Positions 52,845 to 64,000 of a stretch of 64,000 nt of DNA are shown here, piece after piece. Origin of the DNA: Cinnamomum chago (Eukaryota; Streptophyta; Magnoliopsida; Laurales; Lauraceae); NCBI GenBank assembly GCA_038049695.1, contig CP142458.1, positions 41,137,501-41,201,500 of the forward strand, in the 5' to 3' direction. Each line of letters opens with the position of its first letter. The stretch's first letter is position 1. The notes beneath the pieces are model-generated. The model was not told the origin of the DNA, did not search any database, and saw only the letters and a program-made list of their open reading frames with translations. A program made the position numbers and the translations under genes.

Positions 52845-54380
52845 ATGGACTCCACTAGGCTAGACTTTGTAGATTCTTCTAGACCTCTCACTCTTCCTTC
52901 TATTAGAGATTCAAACCATCAATTAAATGAATATCAATTTGACTCAAAAGAGGAAGAAATTGAGTATGATGAAGATGATCTTCAACAAGCCTACAATGAA
53001 TTATATACATTATCTACAAAGCTTGATAAAAGAAACAAAAGCTTAAGAGAAGAATCTATGAATCTAACCAAAGATCTAGCCTCTTCAAAAGATGAACTTA
53101 GAGAGAAAGAAGAAGTAATAAATTGTGTAGAGTCTAAGTTCATGATCTCTTTAAATAACCTATCCAACATTCAAGATGAACTAAAAGAATTAAAGATGGG
53201 TTATGAAAATGTCAATAAGGAAAATCTAAAACTAAGAGATCAATTACAAAGGCAAGATAAAGACTTTAACAATCTTGAATCTAATTTGACTATCTCTAAG
53301 GAAAATTTATCTAATGCTCAAGATGAAATAAATGAGATTAAGATAAATTATGATGAGCTTAAAAATGAAAATTTAAACCTAAGAGATACAATTAAAAGAC
53401 AAGATGAAGACCTTGACAATTTAGAAGCCAAGTTGATCAAAAGTAAGTTAAAAACCAAAGAACTTGGATCTAAAGTTGTTAATGAATTAAAACTTGCCAA
53501 TGAAGAGCTAATCAAATATAAGGAAATTGAAAATGAACTTTCAAAAGTCAAACATGAAAATTCAATCCTTATAACCAAAGTCACTCAACTTGAAAGCTAT
53601 AAACAAAAGTATGAGTGCAAGTTTACCCAAAGTGAAGAGAAACTTGAAAAATTATTCAAATTGGGTAAATCTCATGGAGATAGGACGGGTCTTGGATTTA
53701 ATAGGAATATGACATATGACCCTAAATTCACCAACACTTTTGTGAAAGGTGAGTCCTCATTCTCTAGCACTCTTTCTCTTTTGCCCAAAACCAAATGCAA
53801 TTATTGTGGCATAGAAGGGCATTTTATGTTTGAGTGCAAACTAAGAAAGAGAAGCCATGTGTCTAAACCCATCTTTGAACTAAAAAATGGAGAATCAAAA
53901 CCTATGAAGGGTAAGACACTAAAAATCAAGAAAGACTCCAAAATGTCTAAACAAGTTAAATCTCTTAAAAAGGAGTCTCCCAAGATAGATTCTAAAAAGC
54001 TTAAACAAGTTAAACCAAGCTTGAAAGAATCTAAAAACAAAAAGCTTCTCAACCTACCTCCCTTATATGAACCCATGAAAGAACTTTTGAAGAAAGTTGC
54101 TAAGTTAAATCTAAAATTCAAAAGTCAAGTAAAGGGAGAAAGTAAGAAGAAAAGAAAAGTGAAACAATCCCCAAAGAAACAAACTCACCAACATCAAAAG
54201 ACTAATCACCATTCTAAGCCAAATTTAGTAAAATCTAAATATCATGGTGATAAGTTCAAATTGAAAATTTATCAAGTTAAATCTCCTATAGTTGGTGAGA
54301 AGTCCAAAATAGACCTCAAAGTTCAACCCTCTCAAGACCTTAGGTGGATTCCTAAAGTTATTTACCTAGACAAACCTTAG
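52845..54380 (+). CDS. gag: Gag-like coiled-coil zinc-knuckle protein, copy 2
   Basis: 511 residues, identical in translation to the product of 46958-48493, with the zinc knuckle at 53796-53837. The identity, together with equal spacing of all other parts, shows that the duplication is recent or ongoing. Function and limits are as for copy 1: coiled coil, zinc knuckle and basic tail are seen; an RNA-packaging role is inferred; no enzyme domains follow. Confidence 0.85.
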   Translation: MDSTRLDFVDSSRPLTLPSIRDSNHQLNEYQFDSKEEEIEYDEDDLQQAYNELYTLSTKLDKRNKSLREESMNLTKDLASSKDELREKEEVINCVESKFMISLNNLSNIQDELKELKMGYENVNKENLKLRDQLQRQDKDFNNLESNLTISKENLSNAQDEINEIKINYDELKNENLNLRDTIKRQDEDLDNLEAKLIKSKLKTKELGSKVVNELKLANEELIKYKEIENELSKVKHENSILITKVTQLESYKQKYECKFTQSEEKLEKLFKLGKSHGDRTGLGFNRNMTYDPKFTNTFVKGESSFSSTLSLLPKTKCNYCGIEGHFMFECKLRKRSHVSKPIFELKNGESKPMKGKTLKIKKDSKMSKQVKSLKKESPKIDSKKLKQVKPSLKESKNKKLLNLPPLYEPMKELLKKVAKLNLKFKSQVKGESKKKRKVKQSPKKQTHQHQKTNHHSKPNLVKSKYHGDKFKLKIYQVKSPIVGEKSKIDLKVQPSQDLRWIPKVIYLDKP

Positions 54381-54386
54381 GGCCTT

Positions 54387-56177
54387 GAACCTACTTGACC
54401 AACCTATTCTTTGTAAGTTAAATCTCTTTGTTGGTCATGTTGCATTTGCATTTTGTTCTTTATAGTTACATTTCTTGAAATGCATTGCTTCTTTATGATC
54501 AATTGATTTTGTCTTCATGCACCATTTCAAGTTACATGTCATGGTTTTCAAAATCATTTGATTATAATTTCATCATGTTTGATTTGCTTTTTGCACTCAT
54601 ATGCCTTGCATTGCATTTCTTTACATGATTAATTGATTGTGATGTTAAAAGCTTTCATAGCTAGATTTATTCATGATCAATTGTTGTTGAATCATTTGTA
54701 AGACTATTTGAACAAATGATTTGACTCAATTCAAGTTTTTCCATGGACTTCTAAGTTATACTTGTATATGGAAAATCATTGTTTTGAAAAATCAACTTGT
54801 ATGTGTTTTAATGAAGTTATATCTTTTCAAATACAATGTTGATAATTGATCTTCAAAATCATTCCTTTTATGCTCATTGTTGAATTTTGTTTATTGAAAT
54901 GATTTGAAGATTGGATGATTGGAAATGCTCTATAACTTCATTAGTTAGATTCATCAAAGCATGTTCCATGATTCTCATTTCCTTTTCTTTTGGTTGTATT
55001 ATCTTTAGAAATGGAAATGTATGTTGTTTGCATCTTTGCTTATTTAGTTATTCTTTTTATATGCAAATGACAATTGGTTCCATGTATGGTTGTGATATTG
55101 GTAGTATTTGTAAAAACCATACTAGAACCCAAATCCATCCTCTATGCCTAATAGTCATTTCTTTGTGGATGGTTATGATGTTGATTCATGTGTATTCTCT
55201 TGATATCATCCTTATACATGTTTCAACCTCATATTAGTGTTCTTGATCATATGAACCTTTTTGAAATCCATTACTTGTATTTCATAGTTATATCTCTTGT
55301 TTGATGGATTTCTTAGTGTTGAATTCATATGATCTAGACACTTTGGAAATTGCATGCATTACAAAGCTTTATCCTTTTGCATTGCAATTTGCCTTGTTCA
55401 TCACTATGCTCTTTAGGAATATCATTAAAAGTGATGAATATGCATTTATGATGCTTGATGGAAGTGTATCACATCCTTGCTTTTACTCATGTTATCATAT
55501 TCAATTGGTTTCATTTGGTATAATGTTCCATTGATTTCATATCCAATTGATATCTTATCTTGTGTATGTGATAGACCTTGTGTGCTTTGGACTAATCTTC
55601 ATAGTTATATGATTGTTCCATGTCACACACCATTAGCATCATAATGCTCATGATTGCCACCTCTTTTGTTCTTATAGTTATATCTCATGACCACCATGTT
55701 TATGTGTTCATAATAGTGGTTGGTTATTAGTTGAGGTTGGCTTCATGTTTGAATTTCATTTCACTCAATTTGCACTTTAATAGTCATATTTATTGATTGA
55801 TTGAAATGAGTTCAAAACCTTACATAGCATATGATTTTCATAAGTTATATTGTTTGATGCTATGTTTGAGAATACCCCATATCATGGATAGCTCTAATTT
55901 GGATTTTTCCTAATAAGTAACATTCTTGAATCCATTTTAGAGTGATTATGTTAATAGTCATATCCTTTAATCTCAATTGATATGTTTGTTTCAATTGATA
56001 TCCATGATTGCTTCTCTCATTTGTCCTAGCTCTCTTTTGGTAATTTGATCATATGTGCTTTATAGTTATATGAATCTAATCCTTTCCTTGAAGTTGACTC
56101 TCACTTGGTTAAACCATCTACTTCTTGAATCTAATAGTTATATCTTGTCAAAAGCTTGACAAAAGAAGAGAATGGAT
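54387..56177 (+). repeat. C2 hairpin array, second interior
   Basis: Copy of 48500-50290 shifted by 5887. No difference noticed. Confidence 0.85.
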
Positions 56178-56373
56178 TGAGGGGGAGTGTAAACCTTCAT
56201 AGGAAGAATTAGTTTTGATCAAATTCACCCTTGGAATGCTATTGAGCCCTTAGAGTTAACTTACATACATGATAGCCTGTTATGAATTTCATTTTCGATT
56301 TCATTTGTTAACAGGTGCTACTCAAGGTATTCTTCTTGTCTCATGTGTGTAGGTACCTTTGCAATTTAATGTC

Positions 56374-56783
56374 AAAGGGGGAGAGAGAGTTCAAGTGTGA
56401 CTCAAAGATCTCCTACTCTTCAAAGGGGGAGAGAGTTCGAGAGTTCAAGTACTCGAAGATCTCCTATCCATAAAAGGGGGAGAAAGCCTTCAAGTTCTCA
56501 CGAGGAAGAGAAAGAAGCATGGTCAAAGGGGGAGAGCAAATAGAAGAAAGAAAACTTGGAGCTAAAGAAGATGCTTGGCCATAGAGAGGAAGATGATAAG
56601 AAAGCTTGAAGAATGATCAAGCACCAAGCATCAAGAAGATTGAAGAAAAGAGCCCAAGAGCCCAAGCTAAGAGAAGGAGCATCCAAGAAGATTTCAAGAC
56701 TTGTCCAGCTGAGGGGGAGCTGAAGACCTTGGTGTGTTATTTCAATGATGAGTAAGTTGCCATCAAATTGCAAAGGGGGAGAT
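56374..56783 (+). other. Five polypurine tracts, second interior of C2
   Basis: The same five AAAGGGGGAGA copies as in the first interior, the last adjoining the LTR at 56784. Confidence 0.85.
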
Positions 56784-58614
56784 TGTTAGGTATTTTGTAT
56801 TTGCAATTTGATGGATGCATTTGCACTTTAGCATCATTTGATATTTCACACATGCATTGATTTAAAATATCTTGAAATCTAGCTTTAGACATGCATTGGT
56901 TTTTAGATTTGGAAAAGTTTGTGTTTTATGCATGGTTTGGTTCTAAACTTGGATGCATTGGTTTTAGAACCCAAAACTCTTTTGAAAACCTAATTCCTTG
57001 TGCATTATATTTGGAAAATCATGTTAGGTATTTAGGTTTGAGCTTTGCATACATTCATTACAAAAAGAATCATTTTTGTATGCTTGTTCACTTGAAAAGA
57101 GTTTTTATCAAATCAAGCTAGCCTTTGGTTTTAAACCTTTGAATCTTTTTAGGCTTTGTGTGTTTCATGTTTTTAAATGTTTTAAAACATGTTTTTTTTA
57201 AGCTTGGTTTAGTGACCCACAAAATTCCACAAAGAAAATCTTCAAAATGCAAAAGTTGGAATTTTTGGGGGTGTCCCGGCAGTGTCGCCGGTCGACCGAG
57301 ACCTGGGTCTCGGTCGACCGAGACCACTGCAGGACAAGTGTACAGTTTTTGAACTGTAAGCCTCCAACGGTCATTTTTATGACCGTTGTGCCTTCCCGGT
57401 CGACCGAGACCTCTTTGCCGGTCGACCGAGAACTAGCCGTTGGCAACTTTTTGGCTATAAAGTCCATTCATTTCCAACCTTCTTTGGTGCTTGAAACTTG
57501 AACCTTTGAGAGCCTTTTGGAGCCATTGAAAGGGGATGAAGTTGGAAAGGCTAGGAGGCAATTAGGAGAGCTAAAGCTTGGATTATTAAGTTAAACCACC
57601 AAGTAAGCTCTACCTTTATTAATCATAGTTATGTGCTTTGTTTAAACTATTGGTATATGATATTTAGCATAATAACTATGATGTGTTGAATCCCTTCTTT
57701 TTCTAATCTTTGGTCTAATTAAGATTGGATTCTTCACCTTTGTTTTCAATCCAAGTTGTTAACTTTGTTAATCATGCTTAGACAAAATCCTTGTTTTTCT
57801 TTCATAGCATGAGTCTTTTACTTGGTTGAAACATTGCTTGTTGTTTTCATTCATTTAAGCATTAGTAAAATTTATTTGGTTTTGAAAACAACATTGCACA
57901 TGCATCACATGTTCTAAGTTAGTCATTTTCATACAACTTGTGATTCTTTGATTTTCATATCATTAACAAGTTATTAATCATACATGTGATTTGCATTAAA
58001 CTTCAATCAAGTCTTTTATGAGTCTTAAACTTTGAAATGCCTTGGGCATACATTTGATTAAGCTTCCTTTTTAATCTTGATTGAAGTCATCACACACACA
58101 CCTCATTAGCATACATCTTTGCATTCTTAGAGTGTTTGTGTGAGTTTGTTTTAATTTTCATATCCGCCTTTTTAGAGGCAAATTAAATTGAGCTTAAATT
58201 GTATCTCTTGGAGTGTTCTTTTGTGAAGACACTTTCTTTGAGAAATCTTGATTTGTAAAGGTTATTGCTTAGCCTTGAAAAGCACTTTGTAAGGTTGTTG
58301 TTTAGCCTTTGAAAAGCAACATTGTATAGGTTATTGCTTAGCCTTTGAAAAAGCATACATAGTGGAAATCCGGTGGGGTGATTGGATCACAAGCCGGTAG
58401 TGGACGTAGGCATTGAGGCCGAACCACTATAATCATTGGTGTTGTGGTGCTTGCTATTGTGGTGATTGTTTTATTAGCTTCCGCATTTTGTATGGTTAAT
58501 CATCTCATTTGACTAGTTTAGTTTAAGAATTTAAAATTGGTCTAAATTGGTCACAATTGTAGCTCACCCTATTCACCCCCCCCCCTCTAGGGTTAGGATC
58601 CTCGTGGACTTTCA
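56784..58614 (+). repeat. C2 third LTR (1831 bp)
   Basis: Differs from the other two by one C in the poly-C run (10 instead of 11). It is followed directly by the GCAAT target copy and the rest of the minus-strand solo LTR, forming an inverted pair of related LTRs. Confidence 0.93.
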
Positions 58615-60142
58615 GCAATAACCTCTCCAACCAATGGTTGGTTATCTCTCTAATTAGTGTCTATAATACACTTTATGGAGATTCAATTTAGCTCATTACA
58701 TTTGCCTCTAAAATATGTGGATATGAAAATGAAAATCTAACTCACACAAACACTCAATGAATGCAAAGATGTATGCTCATGATGTGTGTGTGTGATGTCC
58801 TCAATCATTTTGAAAATGAAAGCTCATAAATGTATGCCTAAGGCTTTTGAAAGTTTTAGCTCATAAAACATTTATGATTGAGGAAAGGATGCAAGTCACA
58901 TGTTAAAAATAACAACTTGTTAATGATATGAAAATCAAAGGCTCACAAGTTGTATGAAATTAATTAGCTCTAAACATGTGATTCATAGGGATGTCAATCA
59001 AATCAACAATGTAGCTCATAAACCATAAAAATAGATTTGATTGAAATTAGGGGACAAATCATATGTAATTATAAATTCAACTTGAAAATGATATACCTAT
59101 CAAAGCAAAGCAAGTTGTGAAACTTTAAAACAAAGTTACATATGATTTGTAAAGATGTTGAATCCAAAACATAAGATATATTTGAAAGTGATTTTCTTAT
59201 GATGAAAAACAACAACCATAGATTCAACCAAGTATAGGAATCATGTTACATATAATTTCAAAGATTCTTTCATTAACATGATTTACTTAGATTTACCAAT
59301 TAAAGTACTACTTGGATTGAATCAATGGTGATGCATCCAAAACAATAAATCAATTCAAAACATAAAACGTGTTAAGGACACAACAACTCATAGTTTATCA
59401 TGCTACAAAAGATTTACCAATAATTAAGCAAAGCATGAAAACATATGATTAAGGAAAGTAGAGCTTACTTGGTGATTTAACTTCATTTAATCCAAGCTTT
59501 AGCTTTCCTAATAACCCCCTTCACCCCTTAGTTCATTCCCCTTTGATTTGCCTCAAAACCTCTCAAGGAAGGTCTAAAAATCCTCCACTTTTGGCAAAGG
59601 AATGAACTAGTATTTATACCCAAAAAGTGAGTTTCTGCGCCTCCCCGGTCGACATGCCATACCCCCGGTCAACCTGGCCTTTAACGGTCATAAAACTGAC
59701 CGTTTGAAAAGAGCTCAACGGCTCTTTACCCGGTCGACCCGCAGTGGGCTCGGTCGACCGGGCCTAGGGCCAAAAATTCCCTAAACATCATGTTTTCAAA
59801 GAATTTCTAGAGGGGAACTTATGGGCCATTAAATTAATCTTTGAAAACATGTTTTAAATCATTCTAAGGGTTTTAAAACATGAAACATAAAAAGCCTAAA
59901 AAGATTTGAAAGATTTAAACCATAGGCTTGCTTGATTTCTAAAACTTCTTTTTCAAAAACAAATGCATCCAAGATTAAAAACAAATCATGCATAAATCAA
60001 TATTTCTTCAAGTCTAAAAACCAATGCATGTATAAATCAAGATTTCAAGATTTTCTAAATCAATGCAAATGTGTGTAAATCAAATGATGCTAAAATGTTA
60101 ATGCATCCATCAAATTGCAAATACAAAATCCCTAACACCACT

Positions 60143-60517
60143 CTCCAAGGAGGAGCTGCTCGCAACGGTTGTCATGCAATGCTAGTTGGTGGGTGGTCAC
60201 ACTTAACTAAAATAATGATGTAGCATCCCTAAGGATTTGCCTCATTTATTTTAGAAACCGAAGCTAATCGGGAGTCATTCATTATTTGGTATGAGATACC
60301 AAGATAATAATGAATGAAGGGGATCATGGATAGTTAGTCTTAATCCTAATTTTGACCAACTTTGATCCGCACCAATCTAGGTGGTATTCGCACTCCCCAA
60401 GGAGGCATACCCCGGAGATTGGGATTCCAATGTATTCTAAATTTTAGTGGTTATGAGGATTCCCACATAAATTTGGTAGAATACTAAACCCTAATGTCAT
60501 TTAAATTCATTAATTGA
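60143..60517 (+). other. Copia sequence upstream of the gag remnant
   Basis: Continuation of 44150-44652. Non-coding, with text such as GGTGGTCACACTTAACTA and CCTAAGGATTTGCCTCATT. The N-terminal half of gag is absent, so the element has an internal deletion just before about 60530. Confidence 0.5.
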
Positions 60518-63460
60518 ATGTATGGTCGAGGGAACCCCACTAAGATGGCCGAGGGAACCCCAGTACAAAAACATTTGTTGAAAATGAGTCTCGCACTGAA
60601 TGAGTTAGATGTACTGGGTGTTACGATTGATACAGAATCGCAGATCGACATGATCCTTCAGTCACTACCGTATTCTTTCAATCATTTCGAGATCAATTAT
60701 AACAAATTGGAAATGACCATAGCTGAGCTATCTCGCCAGCTGGTAGTGACTGAGGAAATCACGAAGAAATAGCAAAATCCCCTCATGACAGAAAAGTCAT
60801 TTGCTAGGACCAAGCCGAAAGGCAAAGACCGAGATAGCAAGAAAAAATCAGTCATCAAGGGTCCTAAGGTGGAGAATGGTTCTACTTGTAGTATGGCCAA
60901 TGCTAAGGGTACGAGAGTAAAAGGAAAGTGTTTCCATTGTGGTAAGACAGGACATTGGGAAAGGAATTGTCCAGAATATCTGTCTAAAAAGAAGACCTCA
61001 AGAATGATTGAGTCACTTATTTCTGAAGTTAGTTTTGCAACTAGCACTTCAGAATCTTGGTGTATGGACTCCGGGGCAACTAATCACATATGTAATTTGT
61101 TGCAGGGGTTAAGGGAAACCAGGAGGCTCAGTGACGGAGAAATCATTGTCAACCTAGGATCTGACGCTAAGGCAGAAGCTGTTTCAGTGGGAGTTATTAC
61201 TTTATGTTTTTCAAACAATAAATTGGTTTTGTCAGACACATTATATGTACCGTCTTTATGGCGGAATTTAATTTTAGTTTCTAGTTTGGTACTGAAGTTG
61301 TCATAAAGAGAATGGTACTTTTATATGTTCTTGCAAGGTAACCAATGAGCTTTATTTGTTAACTCCTACAATGTATGAGATACATGATACTGAAAAAAAT
61401 TAATAGACCATCATTAAAGAGGAAGTCACCTTCATCTAATCCAACAAAACTTTGGCACTTGGGGTTAGGTCATATAAACCTAAACAAGATTGATAGGCTA
61501 GTGAAAGATGGTACCTTGCCTTCATTGGTGGTAGAACTAATGCCTGTCTGTGAGTCCTGTCTAGAAGGCAAAATGACCAAAAAACCATTTTCATCTAAGG
61601 GCAATAGGGCCAAAGATTTATTGGAATTAGTGCATACTGATTTGTGTGGACCCATTAATGTCAGGGCCAGAGGAAGATATGAGTATTTCAGCACTTTCAC
61701 AGATGATTACTCAAGATATGGATACATATACCTTATGCACCGCAAGTCCGAAGCTTTTGAAAAGTTCAAAGAGTTTCGAGCAGAAGCGGAAAAGCAATTA
61801 GGTAAAAGTATCAAGACTCTTCGATCATATCGAGGACGGGAATATCTCTCTGCTGATTTTATGGGATACTTATCAGAAAATGGGATTCTATCCCAGTTGT
61901 CTGCTCTTGGTATGCCTCAACAGAATGGAGTAGCGGAAAGAAGGAACCAGACTCTTTTAGATATGATTAGGTCTATGCTGAGTTTCTCAGGATTACCTAT
62001 ATCCTTTTGGGGATACGCCTTGGATACTACAATGTACATACTAAATCTCTACCATCTAAGTCTGTATCTAAGACTCCCCGAGAGTTGTGGTCCGGGCGAA
62101 AGCCTAGTCTACAACATTTATATATTTGGAGTTGTCCTGCACATGTGCTAAAGGTTAAGACGGATAAGTTGGAAACGAAGTTAGAAGTGTGCATGTTTGT
62201 AGGATATCCTAAAAGAACTAAAGGTTGGTTATTCTATAATCCCAGAGAGCAGAAAGTGTTGGTGAGCACTAATGCAGTTTTTCTGGAGGAAGATTATATG
62301 ATGGACCGGAAATCTTTAGAAAAGGTGATCTTGGAAGAAATTCAAGAGCAAACAATTCCAAATCCAAGTATGACCGAACCTGAGGAAGAAACGCCCTTAC
62401 TGGACCCAGTAGTTACACCAGTACCTCGTCGTAGTGGGAGGATTGTCAGACCCCCTGACAGGTTCTCGTTCTTGGGAGAGTCTTACGAGGCAGTCCCGGA
62501 AGAACCGGAACAAGATCCCTATAACTATGATGAAGCAATTAATGACATAGATTCGGGGCGTTGGGAAGATGCTATGAAAGCTGAGATGGAGTCTATGTAC
62601 TCCAATCAGGTCTCAACACTTATGGACTTGCCTGCCAATATTAAACCTATTGGGTGCAAGTGGGTCTACAAGAGAAAGAGAGGACCAGATGGTAGAGTGG
62701 AGACCTTTAAGGCCAGGCTTGTTGCGAAAGGGTATACTCAGAAAGAGGGTATCGATTATGAGGAAACCTTTTCGCCGGTAGCCATGCTCAAGTCCATCAG
62801 GATACTCTTATCCATTGCGGCTCATCTCGATTATGAGATTTGGCAAATGGATGTCAAGACGGCGTTTCTCAACGACCTTCTTGAGGAAGACATCTATATG
62901 ATGCAGCTAGACGGTTTTGTAGCTAAAAACCAAGAGCAAAAGTTTGCAAGCTGCAGAAGTTTATTTATGGACTGAAGCAGGCATCCCGAAGCTGGAACAT
63001 CCAGTTTGACTAGGCAATCAAGTCATTTGGTTTTTGTCAAAATCCGGATGAGTCATGTGTGTACACGAAAAGTGAAGGTGATAGGGTAGTCTTTCTAATT
63101 TTATATGTCGATGACATCCTACTCCTTGGGAAAGACGTGGGAATGTTATCAACGGTAAAAGTTTGGTTGGCCAAGACTTTTGATATGAAGGACTTGGGAG
63201 AAGCTAGCTACATCCTAGGGATCAAACTCCATCGAGACCGGAAAAATAGGATGATTGGCTTATCCCAAGCTTCATACATAGATAAGGTACTAGTACGATT
63301 TGCTATGCAAGACTCCAAGAAGGGTATTACACCTTTCAGACATGGAGTGCACCTTTCCAAGGATCAGTGTCCTAAGACACCCGAGGAAAAGGAGCAAATG
63401 AGGTCAATACCAAACACTTTGGCTATTGGTAGCCTCATGTATGCTATGCTTGTTGACACC
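60518..63460 (+). pseudogene. gag-pol: Decayed Ty1/copia gag-pol polyprotein
   Basis: In order: the end of the gag capsid domain (60540-60770), a CX2CX4HX4C zinc knuckle (60929-60970), a protease with DSGATNHI (Asp 61067), an integrase with WHLGLGH and CESCLEGK zinc text, HTDLCGP and a VAERRN glutamate region, then reverse transcriptase with KWVYKRK, MDVKTAFL and YVDD (63104-63115). The order protease-integrase-RT is Ty1/copia. It is broken by a TAG at 60770, frame changes near 61300, 62045 and 62945, and a stop near 63010. The second integrase Asp is replaced by Tyr (codon 61828-61830), so the integrase would be inactive even without the frame changes. Similarity stops in the RT/RNase H border at about 63460. 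RNase H and the 3' LTR are missing. Confidence 0.9.
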
Positions 63461-64000
63461 AAAAATGTCACTTTGCCTCCTCACATCAAAAGCTACACGG
63501 AGCCGCATCCTACCAAAAATAGGCAGGCGCTACTTCAAGCATCAGATCTTGTCAGAATCAAACAAAAACTGCAAGGTCATTCAAAACAACCAAAAGAGAG
63601 GTGCACATGAAGTTTCGGGCCATTCCAACATCATTCGACCGAAAGGCGGCCAAAAAAATGGGCCAAGGCCCATGGTCGCCGGCGACCATGGAGGTCCGGG
63701 CCGCCGGACCTCGCCCAAAAACCCCATTTTTCGGGTATTTTTCGCGTTTCGAGTTGATTGGCCCCTGTGATTTTTCCAAAATCTAATTTTTTGTGCATGA
63801 TATCCGTCGATCTTCATCAACATCACGGATCCATCACTGGAATCATTAGATCATCATCGGACGCCTTAAGATCGTCAAACGGCTAACCAAGAAAGCACCC
63901 TTTCTGCCCGCCCGATCGCGAAATCGACTGGACAGATGTTGCTGGCCCGCTGACATCAACCAATGTTTGACATTGGATCACCATCCGACATCAAATGGTA
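63461..64000. other. Unassigned GC-rich sequence
   Basis: After the copia break the sequence becomes GC-richer with GGCCATGG, CCGCCGGACC and TTTTTCGGGTATTTTTCGCG. It resembles retrotransposon LTR or leader DNA but I cannot assign it. Short overlapping frames on both strands reflect the palindromes and are not called. Confidence 0.35.
63670..63691. repeat. Perfect 22-bp palindrome
   Basis: Centred between 63680 and 63681, with half-site CCATGGTCGCC. A second inverted pair AGGTCCGG/CCGGACCT follows directly (63692-63711, overlapping by context). Both lie in the unassigned 3' segment. Confidence 0.9.

Larger units (their letters stand above)
45010..58614 (+). mobile_element. C2: tandem three-LTR, two-interior Sirevirus-like element
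   Basis: The order is LTR (45010-46841), interior, LTR (50897-52728), interior, LTR (56784-58614). The period is exactly 5887 bp at both steps, and the two encoded proteins are identical. One pair of target duplications, GCAAT at 45005-45009 and 58615-58619, flanks the whole array, so it descends from one insertion. Each interior has a tRNA-iMet primer site, a gag-like gene, a hairpin array and five polypurine tracts, but no protease, integrase or reverse transcriptase. Confidence 0.92.
44658..60137 (-). mobile_element. Minus-strand Sirevirus-type solo LTR, split by C2
   Basis: On the minus strand it starts TGTTAGGGATTTTG (60137) and ends GGACTTTCA (44658). Perfect target duplications CCACT lie at 44653-44657 and 60138-60142, with no internal region, so it is a solo LTR. 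Without C2 it is about 1870 bp. It is related to both C1 and C2 LTRs, with CGGTCGACC motifs at 59645-59760 and the same hairpin segments. C2 inserted into its TTGCTTAGCC repeat. Confidence 0.9.

Overview
The window is a plant nuclear intergenic region made almost entirely of nested transposable elements. I recognise no single-copy host gene, rRNA, tRNA or CRISPR. The plant assignment rests on: a CACTA DNA transposon end with a CACTACAA terminus; an Athila/Tat-like Ty3 element with a plant tRNA-Asp primer site; Ty3 and Ty1 elements with plant initiator tRNA-Met primer sites (TGGTATCAGAGC); and 1.8-3.3 kb LTRs. The species cannot be named from this sequence.

Layout. 1-1765: AT-rich DNA ending in the right end of a CACTA element. 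1766-11067: a minus-strand LTR (family B) interrupted by two solo LTRs of a 3.1-3.3 kb family (family D), each with a perfect 5-bp target duplication. 11068-12318: an LTR fragment (family F). 12319-34800: a plus-strand family B LTR split by a near-complete Athila-like element (14086-33777), whose gag is itself split by a very young non-autonomous Sirevirus-like element, C1 (17793-25227). 34761-39167: a truncated minus-strand Tekay-like chromovirus (gag plus its family D 5' LTR). 39168-44150: another LTR-like region (E) holding a third family D solo LTR. 44150-63460: a decayed Ty1/copia element split by a minus-strand Sirevirus-type solo LTR (44658-60137), which is in turn split by C2 (45010-58614), a tandem LTR-internal-LTR-internal-LTR array with a 5887-bp period. 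63460-64000: GC-rich unassigned sequence.

How the parts relate. Only the Athila-like element and the decayed copia carry recognisable polymerase genes. C1 has no coding region. C2 carries only a coiled-coil, zinc-knuckle gag-like protein (two identical copies), so both C elements must borrow enzymes from a relative. Target duplications give the insertion order: C1 is younger than Athila, which is younger than the plus-strand family B LTR; C2 is younger than the solo C LTR, which is younger than copia.

The most unusual signal is in the non-coding interior of C1 and of both C2 repeats. About 1.8-2.2 kb there reads as a chain of consecutive short imperfect hairpins with different arms, many with an AGTTATATC-like motif in the loop. 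Arms are conserved between C1 and C2 and at least one stem pair covaries. The LTRs contain a second hairpin set with a TTGGTAAATC loop motif, and the polypurine tract/3' LTR junction lies in the loop of a perfect 14-15 bp hairpin. Other points: an aberrant Athila 3' junction with a 304-bp flanking duplication, mitotic MSA-type motifs upstream of the C LTR TATA box, and arrays of short GC-rich palindromes in several LTR families.
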